This document shows positions 15,108 to 21,838 of a stretch of 27,633 bases of DNA, in pieces. Each line of letters starts with the position of its first letter. Within the stretch, counting starts at the first letter, position 1. The position numbers were made by a program, and so were the translations under genes. A model generated the notes under the pieces. It ran no database searches. It worked only from the letters and a program-made list of their open reading frames with translations, and was not told where the DNA came from. Source of the DNA: a virus; IMG/VR virus record IMGVR_UViG_3300046836_000242, positions 1 to 27,633 of that record. The stretch is one strand, 5' to 3'.

Positions 15108-16019
15108 CTAGAACTGGGTGTTGCCGAAGAGACCCGCTTGCGTGAGGCTCCACGGCGCTGGGCTAAGCTGTACGAATAGCCGCTTGGAAGTATCCGATGC
15201 CGACTGCACCGCGTAGGTCCCGCGCACATCAGCCGTTGTCGCAGTCGATGGCGTAGCCAGAGCCAGCGCCGCTACATAGCCGGTGCTGGCAGTAATAAGA
15301 GTCGCTGCCCACTGGATATACATCAGCTCGAATGTCCAGGACGCCATCGGGAAGCCGTACACATCCCCAGTTCCAACACTCACGTTCGAGCCGGAAGCCG
15401 TGCCGGTCAGTGTGGCGGAGATGAAGAACTTGAACGCCTTCTTGCCAGAATAGACCGCCGGTGTACCGAGAGCGATCGTCTCATGCGTCAGGACACCATA
15501 CAGGTCCGCTCCCACGATCAGCATCGTGTTGCCGGTCTCATCGCCGGCGCACGTCACCCGCACGTTGCGAGCCACCGCTACGCGGGGATCGTAGGTCGAA
15601 ATGCCGCCGGCGAACGGTCCCATCGACACGACCGCCGGATTGCCGTCGATCACCAGCGCCTTCGCCGGCACGGTCGGAAATGAACCGCCGAGGCTGAAAG
15701 CCGAAGCCAGCACCGTGATGCCGGTCGCAGCCGCCGCCAGCGTCATCGGCGTGCCAACCACCGGAACCGCCGCCGGCACAAGGTTCACCGCCGAAAGCAG
15801 CGTCGGAACCTGATCGACCACAATGATGCTGTTGGTCGAATACCACTGCGGCAGGACCGCCGTGATATCCGGCGAATTGCCCGGCGTGAACCGGGTATCC
15901 ACCACCCCGATGCCATGCGCAAACGCGCTCGGCCCAGGCGTGTCGTTGCTGTCGCCACCAGGCGAGGGGCCAAGCGTGCCAGGAACAATCAGCGGTCCCG
16001 ATAGGCGCGTGATCGGCAT
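15108..16019 (-). CDS. Beta-rich structural protein downstream of the capsid gene
   Basis: This 303-residue protein starts MPITRLSGPLIVPGTLGPSP and continues with FAHGIGVVDTRFTPGNSPD, AVLPQWYSTNSIIVVDQVP, then long Ala/Thr/Val/Gly-rich strands (TVLASAFSLGGSF, VARNVRVTCAGDETGNTMLIVG and FKFFISATLTGTASG). It looks like an Ig-like or fibre-type virion protein, perhaps a head fibre or second decoration protein; I do not know the family name. The start has AGG within the end of the endonuclease gene, 9-10 bases upstream, and the two genes are only one base apart. Without the nuclease, this gene would follow the major capsid gene directly, which supports a head-surface role. Confidence 0.64.
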   Translation of the reverse strand: MPITRLSGPLIVPGTLGPSPGGDSNDTPGPSAFAHGIGVVDTRFTPGNSPDITAVLPQWYSTNSIIVVDQVPTLLSAVNLVPAAVPVVGTPMTLAAAATGITVLASAFSLGGSFPTVPAKALVIDGNPAVVSMGPFAGGISTYDPRVAVARNVRVTCAGDETGNTMLIVGADLYGVLTHETIALGTPAVYSGKKAFKFFISATLTGTASGSNVSVGTGDVYGFPMASWTFELMYIQWAATLITASTGYVAALALATPSTATTADVRGTYAVQSASDTSKRLFVQLSPAPWSLTQAGLFGNTQF

Positions 16020-16020
16020 G

Positions 16021-16671
16021 TCAGTTCACCTTCCCGCGTAGGGGGACAATGTTGGCTCGCTTGGCTTCATCTTTCTCAGCGTAGTCAGCCAGAGCGCGTA
16101 GGATCGAAGGGCTGTCCTTCGCATAGCCGAGTGCAGTATTACAGCCCAAACATAGAAGTCCCCGGATGTGCCCATCGCCATGATGATGGTCCACGCATAG
16201 CCAACGGACCGCTCCATTGCGCGTAGCAATTTCGGGTTGCTGACACGCCGCGCAAACGCCGCCCTGGGCGACATATAGGGCCATGTAGTCGGCCTCTGTC
16301 ATGCCGTAGAACTTCTTCCAGTTGGCTTTCCGATTGGACTCGGGGTGCGCATCACGAAAACGCTTGTTAGCCTCCTGTCGAGACCTAGCGTACCGCAAAT
16401 TGTCTATGCGGATATCCTGATCGTCGCCGTTCTCAAACTGGATGTAGCCAGGAGGCAATTCGCCGTTGACATAGAACCACGCCAATCTGGCCGCCTGGTA
16501 ACGCTGCCCATCAATCGAAATAACCCGACCGCCTCGCTGTACATCACCAGCGGGCCGATCCATATGGCGCCCCTGCTTCGATTCCAGCCACATGAAGATG
16601 CCGGTAGCAGGATCGTAACTCAGCAACTCCCTCAACCGCACCTGTGTCAATTCTGGCCGCGTCTTACCCAT
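16021..16671 (-). CDS. Endonuclease VII-type nuclease with degenerate HNH_3-like N-terminal domain
   Basis: From ATG 16671 this gene encodes 216 residues. The frame is open upstream, but the promoter at 16703-16731 would start transcripts near 16697, and GAGG precedes the codons at 16677 and 16671, so one of these is the start. Residues 8-100 match an HNH_3 homing nuclease layout (LRELLSYDPATGIFMW, ARLAWFYVNGELPPGY, NLRYARSRQEAN), but the catalytic DH is replaced (IQFENGD), so this half probably only binds DNA. Residues 137-200 are a full recombination endonuclease VII domain: CAAC (140-143), VDHHHGDGHIRGLLCLGC (160-177) and NTALGYAKDS, with both zinc pairs and the DH intact. Such enzymes cut branched DNA or act as homing nucleases. 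The gene sits between capsid genes and ends one base before the next gene. Confidence 0.85.
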   Translation of the reverse strand: MGKTRPELTQVRLRELLSYDPATGIFMWLESKQGRHMDRPAGDVQRGGRVISIDGQRYQAARLAWFYVNGELPPGYIQFENGDDQDIRIDNLRYARSRQEANKRFRDAHPESNRKANWKKFYGMTEADYMALYVAQGGVCAACQQPEIATRNGAVRWLCVDHHHGDGHIRGLLCLGCNTALGYAKDSPSILRALADYAEKDEAKRANIVPLRGKVN

Positions 16672-16702
16672 TTCCATGAACCTCATGTCACTGAAGTTCA
16701 GG

Positions 16703-16731
16703 ATTATACCGCGGACAGCTAAATCGTTCAA
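16703..16731 (-). promoter_or_regulatory. Strong sigma-70-like promoter for the endonuclease VII gene
   Basis: Read on the minus strand, TTGAAC (16726-16731) and a perfect TATAAT (16703-16708) are 17 bases apart. The surrounding DNA is AT-rich for this window: 26 of 60 bases are G or C at 16741-16800. Transcription would start near 16697, just before the GAGG and ATG codons of the nuclease gene. This lets the nuclease be made independently of the capsid transcript. Confidence 0.7.
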
Positions 16732-16797
16732 GCACAAATCATCACGGCGCCGATTTTTGTCAGCTTGTATGTTTGTGGTAAAGTTCATCGCGTTCAA

Positions 16798-16821
16798 CCT
16801 GAAATCCCCAATGATTTCAAG
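16798..16821 (-). repeat. Hairpin overlapping the major capsid stop codon
   Basis: A 9-base inverted repeat (CTTGAAATC and GATTTCAGG on the minus strand, one G-U pair) surrounds a 6-base loop. It covers the TGA stop of the capsid gene. No T-run follows, so it is not a classical terminator. It may protect the 3' end of the capsid message or reduce read-through into the nuclease gene. Confidence 0.5.
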
Positions 16822-17728
16822 TTGTTGGAGTGTTGCCGTAGATACAGAGGGGGTCGGAGTAGCCGACGTAGTAGCGTTGATAACCCTTGACAAGAAGATT
16901 GTCGGTGATGAAGTCAACCTCCATGCTCATCTCGAACGGCTCGCGCTCCAGGAAGATCAGGCCGTCGATCGTGGTCTGCACGAACCACCATGGCGCGTTG
17001 GTCAGGAAGTCCATCACCTCGTACTTCTCGGGCAGCGAGCCAGTGGCCTGCAACGCCGAGATGTCGTTGTCGCCAGTGCCAGGCCGGAGCGGCGTATGGA
17101 TCAGTCTCGCCGCCACCCACTCGTTGTTCGGATGAACGATCATCTTCCGGCCGCGGGCGAAAATCTTCTTGCCGGCCTGATCCTTGAAGTTGGTACGCAC
17201 CGAAGTCAGCGCCGTCAGCAATGAGCCTTCATTGAGGTCCTGCTGCGTGGTCGGCGTGTTGGCAATCGTGCCACCGTCGATGGGATGCGAGGCCGAGAGA
17301 AGTGCCACGCCATCGCCGCCGATGTTCGGATTGTAGGTGCTGGCCGTGTTGAGCACATTCGCGGTGTAGATTTCCTCAGTCTGCTCGAACGACTTCTGAA
17401 GGTCGAGGTTCGAGGCCGGGAACTGCTGCTCGTAGAGATTGTCCGCGATGGCCTTGCGGGTGATGGCATAGCCAAGCCCCACCTCGAAAGCCTCGTGGTT
17501 GTAGATGAACCGCTCGCCCGCGTTGTTGTCCATCTGCGTGGCGCCGCCCTCGAACTTGAGCTGCGCGAGAGAAAGCATACGGACGACAGCGGTGCGCTCG
17601 ACACCCATTTTCGACACGCCGCGCATGAATACCTTCGGCCATTGCCGGGGGATCATCTTGTAGCGGCCTTCGATGCCTCTGAGACCGGGACGGGTCAGGT
17701 CGTAGAGGGCGGCGACATTGACAGCCAT
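16817..17728 (-). CDS. Major capsid protein, HK97-fold, Mu gpT-like
   Basis: This 303-residue protein forms the head shell. The N-terminus (MAVNVAALYDLTRPGLRGIEG) and the central stretch are characteristic: FEVGLGYAITRKAIADNLYE, LQKSFEQTEEIYTANVLNTA, then GGDGVALLSASHPIDGG. This last pattern (LF..SHP..GG) is a hallmark of Mu gpT-like and related HK97-fold capsid proteins. The end contains FEMSMEVDFITDNLLVKGYQRYYVGY. It is shorter than many HK97-type capsid proteins, and no N-terminal propeptide is evident, which fits a separate scaffold. A strong ribosome-binding site (AGGAGG, 8 bases before ATG) fits high expression. It is 13 bases after the decoration-type gene and is followed by a hairpin and then by the inserted nuclease gene. 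Confidence 0.92.
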   Translation of the reverse strand: MAVNVAALYDLTRPGLRGIEGRYKMIPRQWPKVFMRGVSKMGVERTAVVRMLSLAQLKFEGGATQMDNNAGERFIYNHEAFEVGLGYAITRKAIADNLYEQQFPASNLDLQKSFEQTEEIYTANVLNTASTYNPNIGGDGVALLSASHPIDGGTIANTPTTQQDLNEGSLLTALTSVRTNFKDQAGKKIFARGRKMIVHPNNEWVAARLIHTPLRPGTGDNDISALQATGSLPEKYEVMDFLTNAPWWFVQTTIDGLIFLEREPFEMSMEVDFITDNLLVKGYQRYYVGYSDPLCIYGNTPTT

Positions 17729-17741
17729 TGCTCAGCCCTCC

Positions 17742-18353
17742 TCAGATGCCGGTCGTGCCAGCGGCACGGTCGGTGTTGTTCATTCTCACAATCGCCCAGT
17801 TGTAGACCGTGGTATCATCCCCACCGTTCTGGCCCGGTGGCGCATACGTCGAGTAAAGATCGACGATCTTGAACGGCAGCGTGTTCGTGGTGGTGATATG
17901 GCCATCATCGATCACATAGGAACTGATGCCGCTGGTGGTGCTACCGCCAGCCCCCACGTTCCACTGGACGTTGTTCATGACATTGGCCGCACTGATTGCC
18001 GCCGTCGAACCAAGCTCGGCCACGACGAACAGCATCTCTGGATCGTCGTAGATGTAGGCCGTGACAACGGCAGCGGAGTTCAGCCCGCTCGGTGCGGACC
18101 AGTACTTGGACTCAAAGGTGATCTTCTGCACCGGGTCGTAGTACTTGCACCCCCAGAAGATGCCCGCCACCGGGGCCGATTGCGATGAGACGCGGATGAC
18201 GTTGCCGTTCGCATCGCTCGCAACCGGGTCGCCTCGGAAGAGGGTCGAACCGTAATTGTAAGCGAGAGTGCGCCTGCGAAGCCCAAAATTGGGAACCGTG
18301 CCAGCGGTGATGCCGAACGGCGAGAAGCCGAATTGCACCTGAGTATTCGCCAT
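17742..18353 (-). CDS. Capsid decoration-type protein
   Basis: This 203-residue beta-rich protein begins MANTQVQFGFSPFGITAGTV and continues NFGLRRRTLAYNYGSTLFRG, DPVASDANGNVIRVSSQSAP, VAGIFWGCKYYDP. The sequence of a start like MANxxxxFGF, then a strand, then GDPV...G.V, then a P..GI..G turn is one I know from phage proteins encoded next to the capsid gene, thought to decorate the capsid surface. The C-terminal part is rich in Asn, Gly and Thr. Its position just before the major capsid gene and behind a promoter with a long leader fits high late expression. The ribosome-binding site is GGAG, 11 bases before the ATG, inside a short hairpin (see the leader entry). Confidence 0.66.
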   Translation of the reverse strand: MANTQVQFGFSPFGITAGTVPNFGLRRRTLAYNYGSTLFRGDPVASDANGNVIRVSSQSAPVAGIFWGCKYYDPVQKITFESKYWSAPSGLNSAAVVTAYIYDDPEMLFVVAELGSTAAISAANVMNNVQWNVGAGGSTTSGISSYVIDDGHITTTNTLPFKIVDLYSTYAPPGQNGGDDTTVYNWAIVRMNNTDRAAGTTGI

Positions 18354-18458
18354 GAGACGGCGGTCTCCGTATCAGGACCTTCGCTGGCGCACCGGGCATC
18401 GGGCTTCAGGGGTCGGATGGAGACCGCAGCGAGCGCCGCTACGGGCTATTCGGCCGCG
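18354..18458 (-). promoter_or_regulatory. Structured 5' leader of the capsid transcript with a sequestered ribosome-binding site
   Basis: If transcription starts near 18452, the message has a leader of about 100 bases. GCGGTCTCC (18419-18427) and GGAGACCGC (18360-18368) are perfect 9-base complements; the second contains the GGAG ribosome-binding site of the decoration gene. A local hairpin, GAGAC-CGCC-GTCTC (18354-18367), uses part of the same bases, and a third one at 18424-18444 (8-base stem, one G-U) overlaps the anti-site arm. These structures exclude each other, so the leader could switch translation on and off. The structures are read by eye; no folding energy was computed. Confidence 0.45.
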
Positions 18459-18487
18459 AACCTAGAGACCGTTTCGCTGCCTGTCAA
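18459..18487 (-). promoter_or_regulatory. Sigma-70-like promoter of the capsid cluster
   Basis: On the minus strand a perfect TTGACA (18482-18487) stands 17 bases before TAGGTT (18459-18464), which keeps the T, A and final T of the -10 consensus. It points toward the decoration and major capsid genes and is the only good promoter seen in the 176-base gap before them. It lies between them and the divergent lipoprotein gene, whose own promoter I could not find. Confidence 0.62.
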
Positions 18488-18529
18488 GCAAACGTGGCAA
18501 TCGCGCCCAAGATGGCGTATACGGCGGAA

Positions 18530-18760
18530 ATGAAATCCCTTCTTGCCCTGGCCGCCATCGCCCTTCTCGCCGGCTGCTCCACCTACGCCCAGCGCGTTCA
18601 GGCAACCTGTACCAGCCTCGGCGCCCCACCCGGCAGCTCCGCCTACTGGCCCTGCGTCCAGCAGCAACAGGCGATCGACGCGCAGGACCGCGCCATGTGG
18701 GGCGGCGTCCTGGCCGCCAGCGTGACGCCCGCGCCCATCATCATCGTCCCGCGCTACTAA
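18530..18760 (+). CDS. Small lipoprotein encoded against the head genes
   Basis: This 76-residue protein begins MKSLLALAAIALLAGC, a lipoprotein signal peptide with the lipobox LAGC and Cys16 as lipidation site. The mature part reads STYAQRVQATCTSLGAPPGS, SAYWPCVQQQQAIDAQDRAMW, then a hydrophobic end. The C...G..PGS..Y..C pattern resembles small lipoproteins of Alphaproteobacteria, so the gene may be of host origin. An upstream in-frame Met (12 codons earlier) would hide the signal peptide; the ATG at 18530 has GGCGGA nearby. The gene runs opposite to its neighbours and ends 3 bases before the stop of the converging gene. This is the usual position of a phage moron, for example one that blocks superinfection or alters the surface. 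It could also be an outer-membrane spanin, but no inner-membrane partner is visible. Confidence 0.75.
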   Translation: MKSLLALAAIALLAGCSTYAQRVQATCTSLGAPPGSSAYWPCVQQQQAIDAQDRAMWGGVLAASVTPAPIIIVPRY

Positions 18761-18763
18761 ACC

Positions 18764-19285
18764 CTACTTCTCGACCGCGAACTCCACCTGCACGGTCTCC
18801 CGGCGTACCGACGGCCGCGTCTTCGGATGGGCATCCCGTGGCGCAGACCCTGGCGGCGTATAGCTCAGCCGGTCGATCATCGACTCAGTTGGCTCCCGCG
18901 ACTTCCGCGCATCGAACCGCTGCTTCGCCTCATAAAGCCGCGTCGGGCATTCATACAGCATCAGCCCCTCGATCACGGTTGGCCCCTCGGTCCCCGGCTT
19001 CATCCATCTTCCGTCATGCCGCCTTTGCGGCACCGCCTTCCAACCGCGCGCCTCGACCTCCGCCTGCCGCGCATAGTCCGGCTTGCCGTACGTCTCGACA
19101 CGCACCCACTGGTAGGTCATGCCCGGCGGAGCCAGCCCCAGCGGCACGTCCAGCCTGCTGCCTTCCTCTTGCCCAGCGACGAACCGTTCCAATTCGGCGT
19201 CCGTCATGTTGCCGAAGTCGGGCAACTCCGGACCGTCCAGCGGCTCATGAAGCGGCGTGTGCAGTGATTCCTGGCGCGGTGGCAT
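18764..19285 (-). CDS. Conserved-looking phage protein of unknown function between scaffold and capsid genes
   Basis: This protein has 173 residues from ATG 19285, supported by AGGAG 6 bases upstream; the longer frame lacks such a signal. After a Pro/Leu-rich start (TPLHEPLDGPELPDFGNMTD) and AELERFVAGQEEG comes a compact core: PGMTYQWVRVETYGKPDYAR, VEARGWKAVPQRRHDGRWM, then VIEGLMLYECPTRLYEAKQR. The Trp/Tyr pattern and the MLYECPTRLYEA motif look conserved to me, and I recall similar proteins near phage capsid genes, but have no name for them. The C-terminus is basic and probably disordered. It follows the scaffold candidate by 13 bases. A head-assembly role is inferred from position. Confidence 0.66.
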   Translation of the reverse strand: MPPRQESLHTPLHEPLDGPELPDFGNMTDAELERFVAGQEEGSRLDVPLGLAPPGMTYQWVRVETYGKPDYARQAEVEARGWKAVPQRRHDGRWMKPGTEGPTVIEGLMLYECPTRLYEAKQRFDARKSREPTESMIDRLSYTPPGSAPRDAHPKTRPSVRRETVQVEFAVEK

Positions 19286-19298
19286 CAACGTCTCCTGT

Positions 19299-20291
19299 TC
19301 ATCTGCGACGGTGCGGCAAATCGCCAGAACGGCGAAGCTCAGCTTCCTCGGCGGCATAATCAGCCGGGTCAACCCCCATCCACTCCGCCACACGCTTCTG
19401 CTCCGGCGTAATGTAGGTGTCTCCCTGCCGCAGCGTCCGCCCTGTCGGTCCCGGCGCCTCCCGGCTCGGTGGTGCGGACGGCGGCGCGGAACTCTCCGAC
19501 CGGCGAGGCGGCGTCGGCGCGGCCGGCTGTGATGGCTCGGTCATGCCGGCCTGCTCCTCGATGAAACGAAAATACTCAGGACTATCGGCCGCAATCCCCT
19601 TGCCTCGCGCAAGAGCATCGGCACCCGTCACCATGTTGAAGAACGACTGGTCCGTGAAGAACCGATCGTTCTTCCGCAGCCAGTCCTGCGTGGCCGGCGT
19701 GCGCGTCGCCATGAACTGCGACCGCGGCGCCCCTACCGTTGTCCACTCATTCGGCGCCGCTGGAGGCTCAACTCGCGCCGGTTCACGCAGCCGCGTGCCA
19801 CGGTCGGCCTCGAACGCCTGCTTGCCAGCGTTGAGGCTTACCCGCTCGCCGCCGATCTCGCCCAGCCGCGTGTTGATATCCGCAATACGGTCCCAGTCAC
19901 CGGCATCGCCAGCCGACTTCAGTTCACCCCTCAGCCGCTGCTGCTCGCTTTCCAACGCCTCCAGCGAACTCGTAAGCGTCCGGTAATCCGCCTCCGCCGC
20001 GTTCTCCCGTTGCCGTTGCAACTCGGTGCTGGCGTGGCGCGCCTGGACTTCAGCCTGCCCGGCCCGCGCCTCTGCCGCCGTTCGCTGCCGCTGCAACTCC
20101 TCGTTCTGCCGCCGAAGCTGAGCCGCAACCTCTGCCGCATCATCAGCGGCACTTTCCCGCTGCGGTGGCTGCCTCTCCGGCTCTGGCGCCGCTTCCGGCA
20201 GCATATTCGGCGGCAAACTGCCCTCGCGTCGCGCGAGAATATCCGCGATGCCAGGGCCGTCCCGATCCGGGACTGTCTGTGTTTCGCTCAT
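19299..20291 (-). CDS. Scaffold candidate: coiled-coil head assembly protein
   Basis: This 330-residue protein has an acidic, Pro-rich start, a long predicted coiled coil at about residues 50-170 (AAQLRRQNEELQRQRTAAEA, LTSSLEALESEQQRLRGEL), a conserved-looking helix at 193-250 (FMATRTPATQDWLRKNDRFF, NMVTGADALARGKGIAAD, SPEYFRFIEEQAG), a Pro/Ser-rich linker, and a C-terminal helix at 293-316 (YITPEQKRVAEWMGVDPADY). This layout is typical of phage scaffolding proteins, which fill the prohead and leave before packaging, and it lies upstream of the capsid gene as expected. No protease motif is visible. The start overlaps the GroES-like gene by one base (TGATG). Confidence 0.74.
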   Translation of the reverse strand: MSETQTVPDRDGPGIADILARREGSLPPNMLPEAAPEPERQPPQRESAADDAAEVAAQLRRQNEELQRQRTAAEARAGQAEVQARHASTELQRQRENAAEADYRTLTSSLEALESEQQRLRGELKSAGDAGDWDRIADINTRLGEIGGERVSLNAGKQAFEADRGTRLREPARVEPPAAPNEWTTVGAPRSQFMATRTPATQDWLRKNDRFFTDQSFFNMVTGADALARGKGIAADSPEYFRFIEEQAGMTEPSQPAAPTPPRRSESSAPPSAPPSREAPGPTGRTLRQGDTYITPEQKRVAEWMGVDPADYAAEEAELRRSGDLPHRRR

Positions 20292-20764
20292 CAGAACACC
20301 ATGTCCGGCCGATCAAGGATCGCATAGATCGACTTCTCGTTCTCCAGCATGACGCACTCATGCAGCCATGCCTCGACGCGAAAACCCGACCCCTTCCGGA
20401 ACAGCACCCAATCCCCAACCTCACACCGATCTTCGGCCACGAACTCGATGTCCGGGTTCTTCGCGTAGCAGTGCGGCCCCATCTTCACCACGAGCGCCGA
20501 TACACCCTGCCACTTGTTCTCATCCTTGGTCTGGTCCGGCCGGTGGATCAGCAACCCGCCCTCGCTCCGATACTCCTCATCAGTCGCCCAGATCGCCACC
20601 AGAATCCGGTTCAGCGGCACGCGGATGTCCGAGAGGTCGCCCAGCTTGTTCAGGATGCGCCGCTTCTCCGCCTCGAAAAAACGCTCCTGATCGCGGACGT
20701 ACCCCATCGTGCGCGTCGGTCGCACGATCTCCATCTTCGGCTTTGCCTTGGCAATGACGTTCAT
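20291..20764 (-). CDS. GroES-like co-chaperonin domain protein
   Basis: This 157-residue protein has a GroES/Cpn10-like core at about residues 49-150: PLNRILVAIWATDEE, then SEGGLLIHRP (the mobile-loop tripeptide position, LLI after GG), GVSALVVKMGP, VGDWVLFRKGSG, and a last strand (SIYAILD). This order (P...R..V, GG-hydrophobic, G.V..VG.G, VGD.V.F..G) is that of bacterial GroES. The N-terminal 48 residues are an extra basic helix-rich part. Phages such as T4 (gp31) use a GroES-like protein so that the host GroEL chamber can fold the capsid protein. It lies directly before the scaffold and three genes before the capsid gene. A head-closure fold is the alternative, but the GroES pattern is quite specific. 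Confidence 0.7.
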   Translation of the reverse strand: MNVIAKAKPKMEIVRPTRTMGYVRDQERFFEAEKRRILNKLGDLSDIRVPLNRILVAIWATDEEYRSEGGLLIHRPDQTKDENKWQGVSALVVKMGPHCYAKNPDIEFVAEDRCEVGDWVLFRKGSGFRVEAWLHECVMLENEKSIYAILDRPDMVF

Positions 20765-20979
20765 TATCCCCTCTTGGGTTCGGCGTTCATCTCAGCTTGG
20801 ATGTCTTCGCTCCACGACAGCACGTCGCGCAGCGCCCGGAGGTACTCAACTCGGCCCTTGTAATCCACGGCATCACTGGCCAGGCCATCAACCAGTGCCG
20901 CCGCATTGTTCTCGTACTGCTGACTGATCTTGGCGTGCAGCGCGCCTCGAAACTGGCGGTCCGAGAAGGTGGGCGTCAT
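20764..20979 (-). CDS. Small helical phage protein
   Basis: This 71-residue protein is largely helical: FSDRQFRGALHAKISQQYEN, NAAALVDGLASDAVDYKGR and VEYLRALRDVLSWSEDIQAE. No motif or membrane segment is visible. It shares 4 bases with the upstream gene (ATGA) and one with the GroES-like gene (TAATG), so it is part of the coupled head transcript. Small helical proteins in this place are commonly assembly factors, but no function can be given. It might pair with the equally helical protein encoded just upstream. Confidence 0.62.
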   Translation of the reverse strand: MTPTFSDRQFRGALHAKISQQYENNAAALVDGLASDAVDYKGRVEYLRALRDVLSWSEDIQAEMNAEPKRG

Positions 20980-21221
20980 ATCGCCATCGCCAACCGCATA
21001 TACCGCGTGTGCATCTCCGCATGACGAAGCCCCACCTCGCCAACCTCCGCACCGGACGCAGCCAGCGCCGCACGTGCGAGCTGGTGGTCCAGCAGCTTCA
21101 GGATTTCGTAATGCTCCGGCGCAATCTTGTCAGCCAGCAGCATCAACAGCAGATTGGTCTTCGTACACGCATCGTACGATCCGCGATCCGGCGTGAAGCC
21201 AAGTTCTTCCTCGACGGTCAT
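20976..21221 (-). CDS. Small phage protein following the repeat-flanked cassette
   Basis: This 81-residue helical protein begins MTVEEELGFTPDRGSYDACT, continues KTNLLLMLLADKIAPEHYEI, LKLLDHQLARAALAASGAE, and ends with a helix (LRHAEMHTRYMRLAMA). Its start lies within a direct repeat (21216-21246) that is also found at the start of the next gene upstream; both proteins open MT.EEL or MT-EEE, so the first codons belong to the repeat unit. It overlaps both neighbours by 4 bases. The family is not recognised. Confidence 0.62.
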   Translation of the reverse strand: MTVEEELGFTPDRGSYDACTKTNLLLMLLADKIAPEHYEILKLLDHQLARAALAASGAEVGEVGLRHAEMHTRYMRLAMAI

Positions 21222-21246
21222 CGCTCAACCATCCGTATCTTCTGCA
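21216..21246. repeat. Direct repeat copy A at the cassette gene's 3' end
   Basis: This 31-base sequence differs from the copy at 21833-21863 by one base. It encodes the last residues of the upstream gene (RMVER), its stop, and the start codon of the following gene. Together the two copies bracket exactly one gene. Confidence 0.85.
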
Positions 21247-21838
21247 CAGGCTGTTCTGCGCTCCCAAAAACATTGTCCGCCAGCATCTCGGCAACATTAC
21301 GATCTACCTTGCCATCGTAACCGATACGCAGACGGCTATAGACAAGCCAATGGAGCCTCGTCGAACCAAATGGAACGTTACCTTGGATTTCCGGCCGATC
21401 CCGCCACCAGAGAACGTCACCAGGATTGGCTGAAACATAATCTAGAAGTCGCTGCCGCCATACTGAGATGGCTTCCTCTACCGTATGATGACAAAAAGCC
21501 CCACGATCGAACGATGCAATCTCCACGTAGCACGCGCCATCCGGCGCCAGCGGACCGGAAGGTCCCATACAGGAAAACGGAAGACACCGTTCCAGCTCAA
21601 TGATCGCTGCCAAAAGCGCGATCTCGGCGAACTGCTGTCTACTGCTAAGTTCAGCTTCCGCAAGTCCACGAGCCGCACGGTATTCTGGCGTTCTCTTGAA
21701 CCAATTGTCCGTAACCGGGTCATGTTCCCACGCTGGATCGCCTTGAAGATCGGCCAACGAGAAAAGTCCGTCCTGGACCTGGTGGCGTGTCACAACCCCT
21801 TGGTTGATGATTGCCTCGATCAGTTCCTCTCTGGTCAT
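21218..21838 (-). CDS. Cassette gene of unknown function flanked by direct repeats
   Basis: This 206-residue protein has a helical start (MTREELIEAIINQGVVTRHQ), WEHDPVTDNWFKRTPEYRAA, a helix (FAEIALLAAIIELERCLPF), a Cys/His-containing middle (DGACYVEIASFDRGAFCHH, no clear metal motif) and a Trp-rich end (VLWWRDRPEIQGN, LHWLVYSRLRIGYDG). I cannot place it in a family. Its start and its last residues (QKIRMVER) lie in two nearly identical 31-base repeats, so deleting the unit would leave a perfect junction of the neighbours. Two sampled 60-base blocks inside it have 32 G/C each, below the neighbouring head genes. It looks like an acquired single-gene insert in the late operon. Both ends use ATGA overlaps. 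Confidence 0.6.
   Translation of the reverse strand: MTREELIEAIINQGVVTRHQVQDGLFSLADLQGDPAWEHDPVTDNWFKRTPEYRAARGLAEAELSSRQQFAEIALLAAIIELERCLPFSCMGPSGPLAPDGACYVEIASFDRGAFCHHTVEEAISVWRQRLLDYVSANPGDVLWWRDRPEIQGNVPFGSTRLHWLVYSRLRIGYDGKVDRNVAEMLADNVFGSAEQPVQKIRMVER

Noticed and set aside
16798-16821. Intrinsic terminator after the capsid gene
   Set aside because: The stem is good but no T-run follows on the minus strand; it is kept only as a hairpin.
16672-16917. Longer version of the endonuclease VII gene starting inside the capsid gene
   Set aside because: The extra N-terminal part has no conserved pattern, lies upstream of the strong promoter and partly within the capsid coding sequence; the later starts fit better.
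18488-18529. Promoter for the plus-strand lipoprotein gene
   Set aside because: A TATACG sequence lies too close to the ATG and has no matching -35 box; I could not support a promoter.
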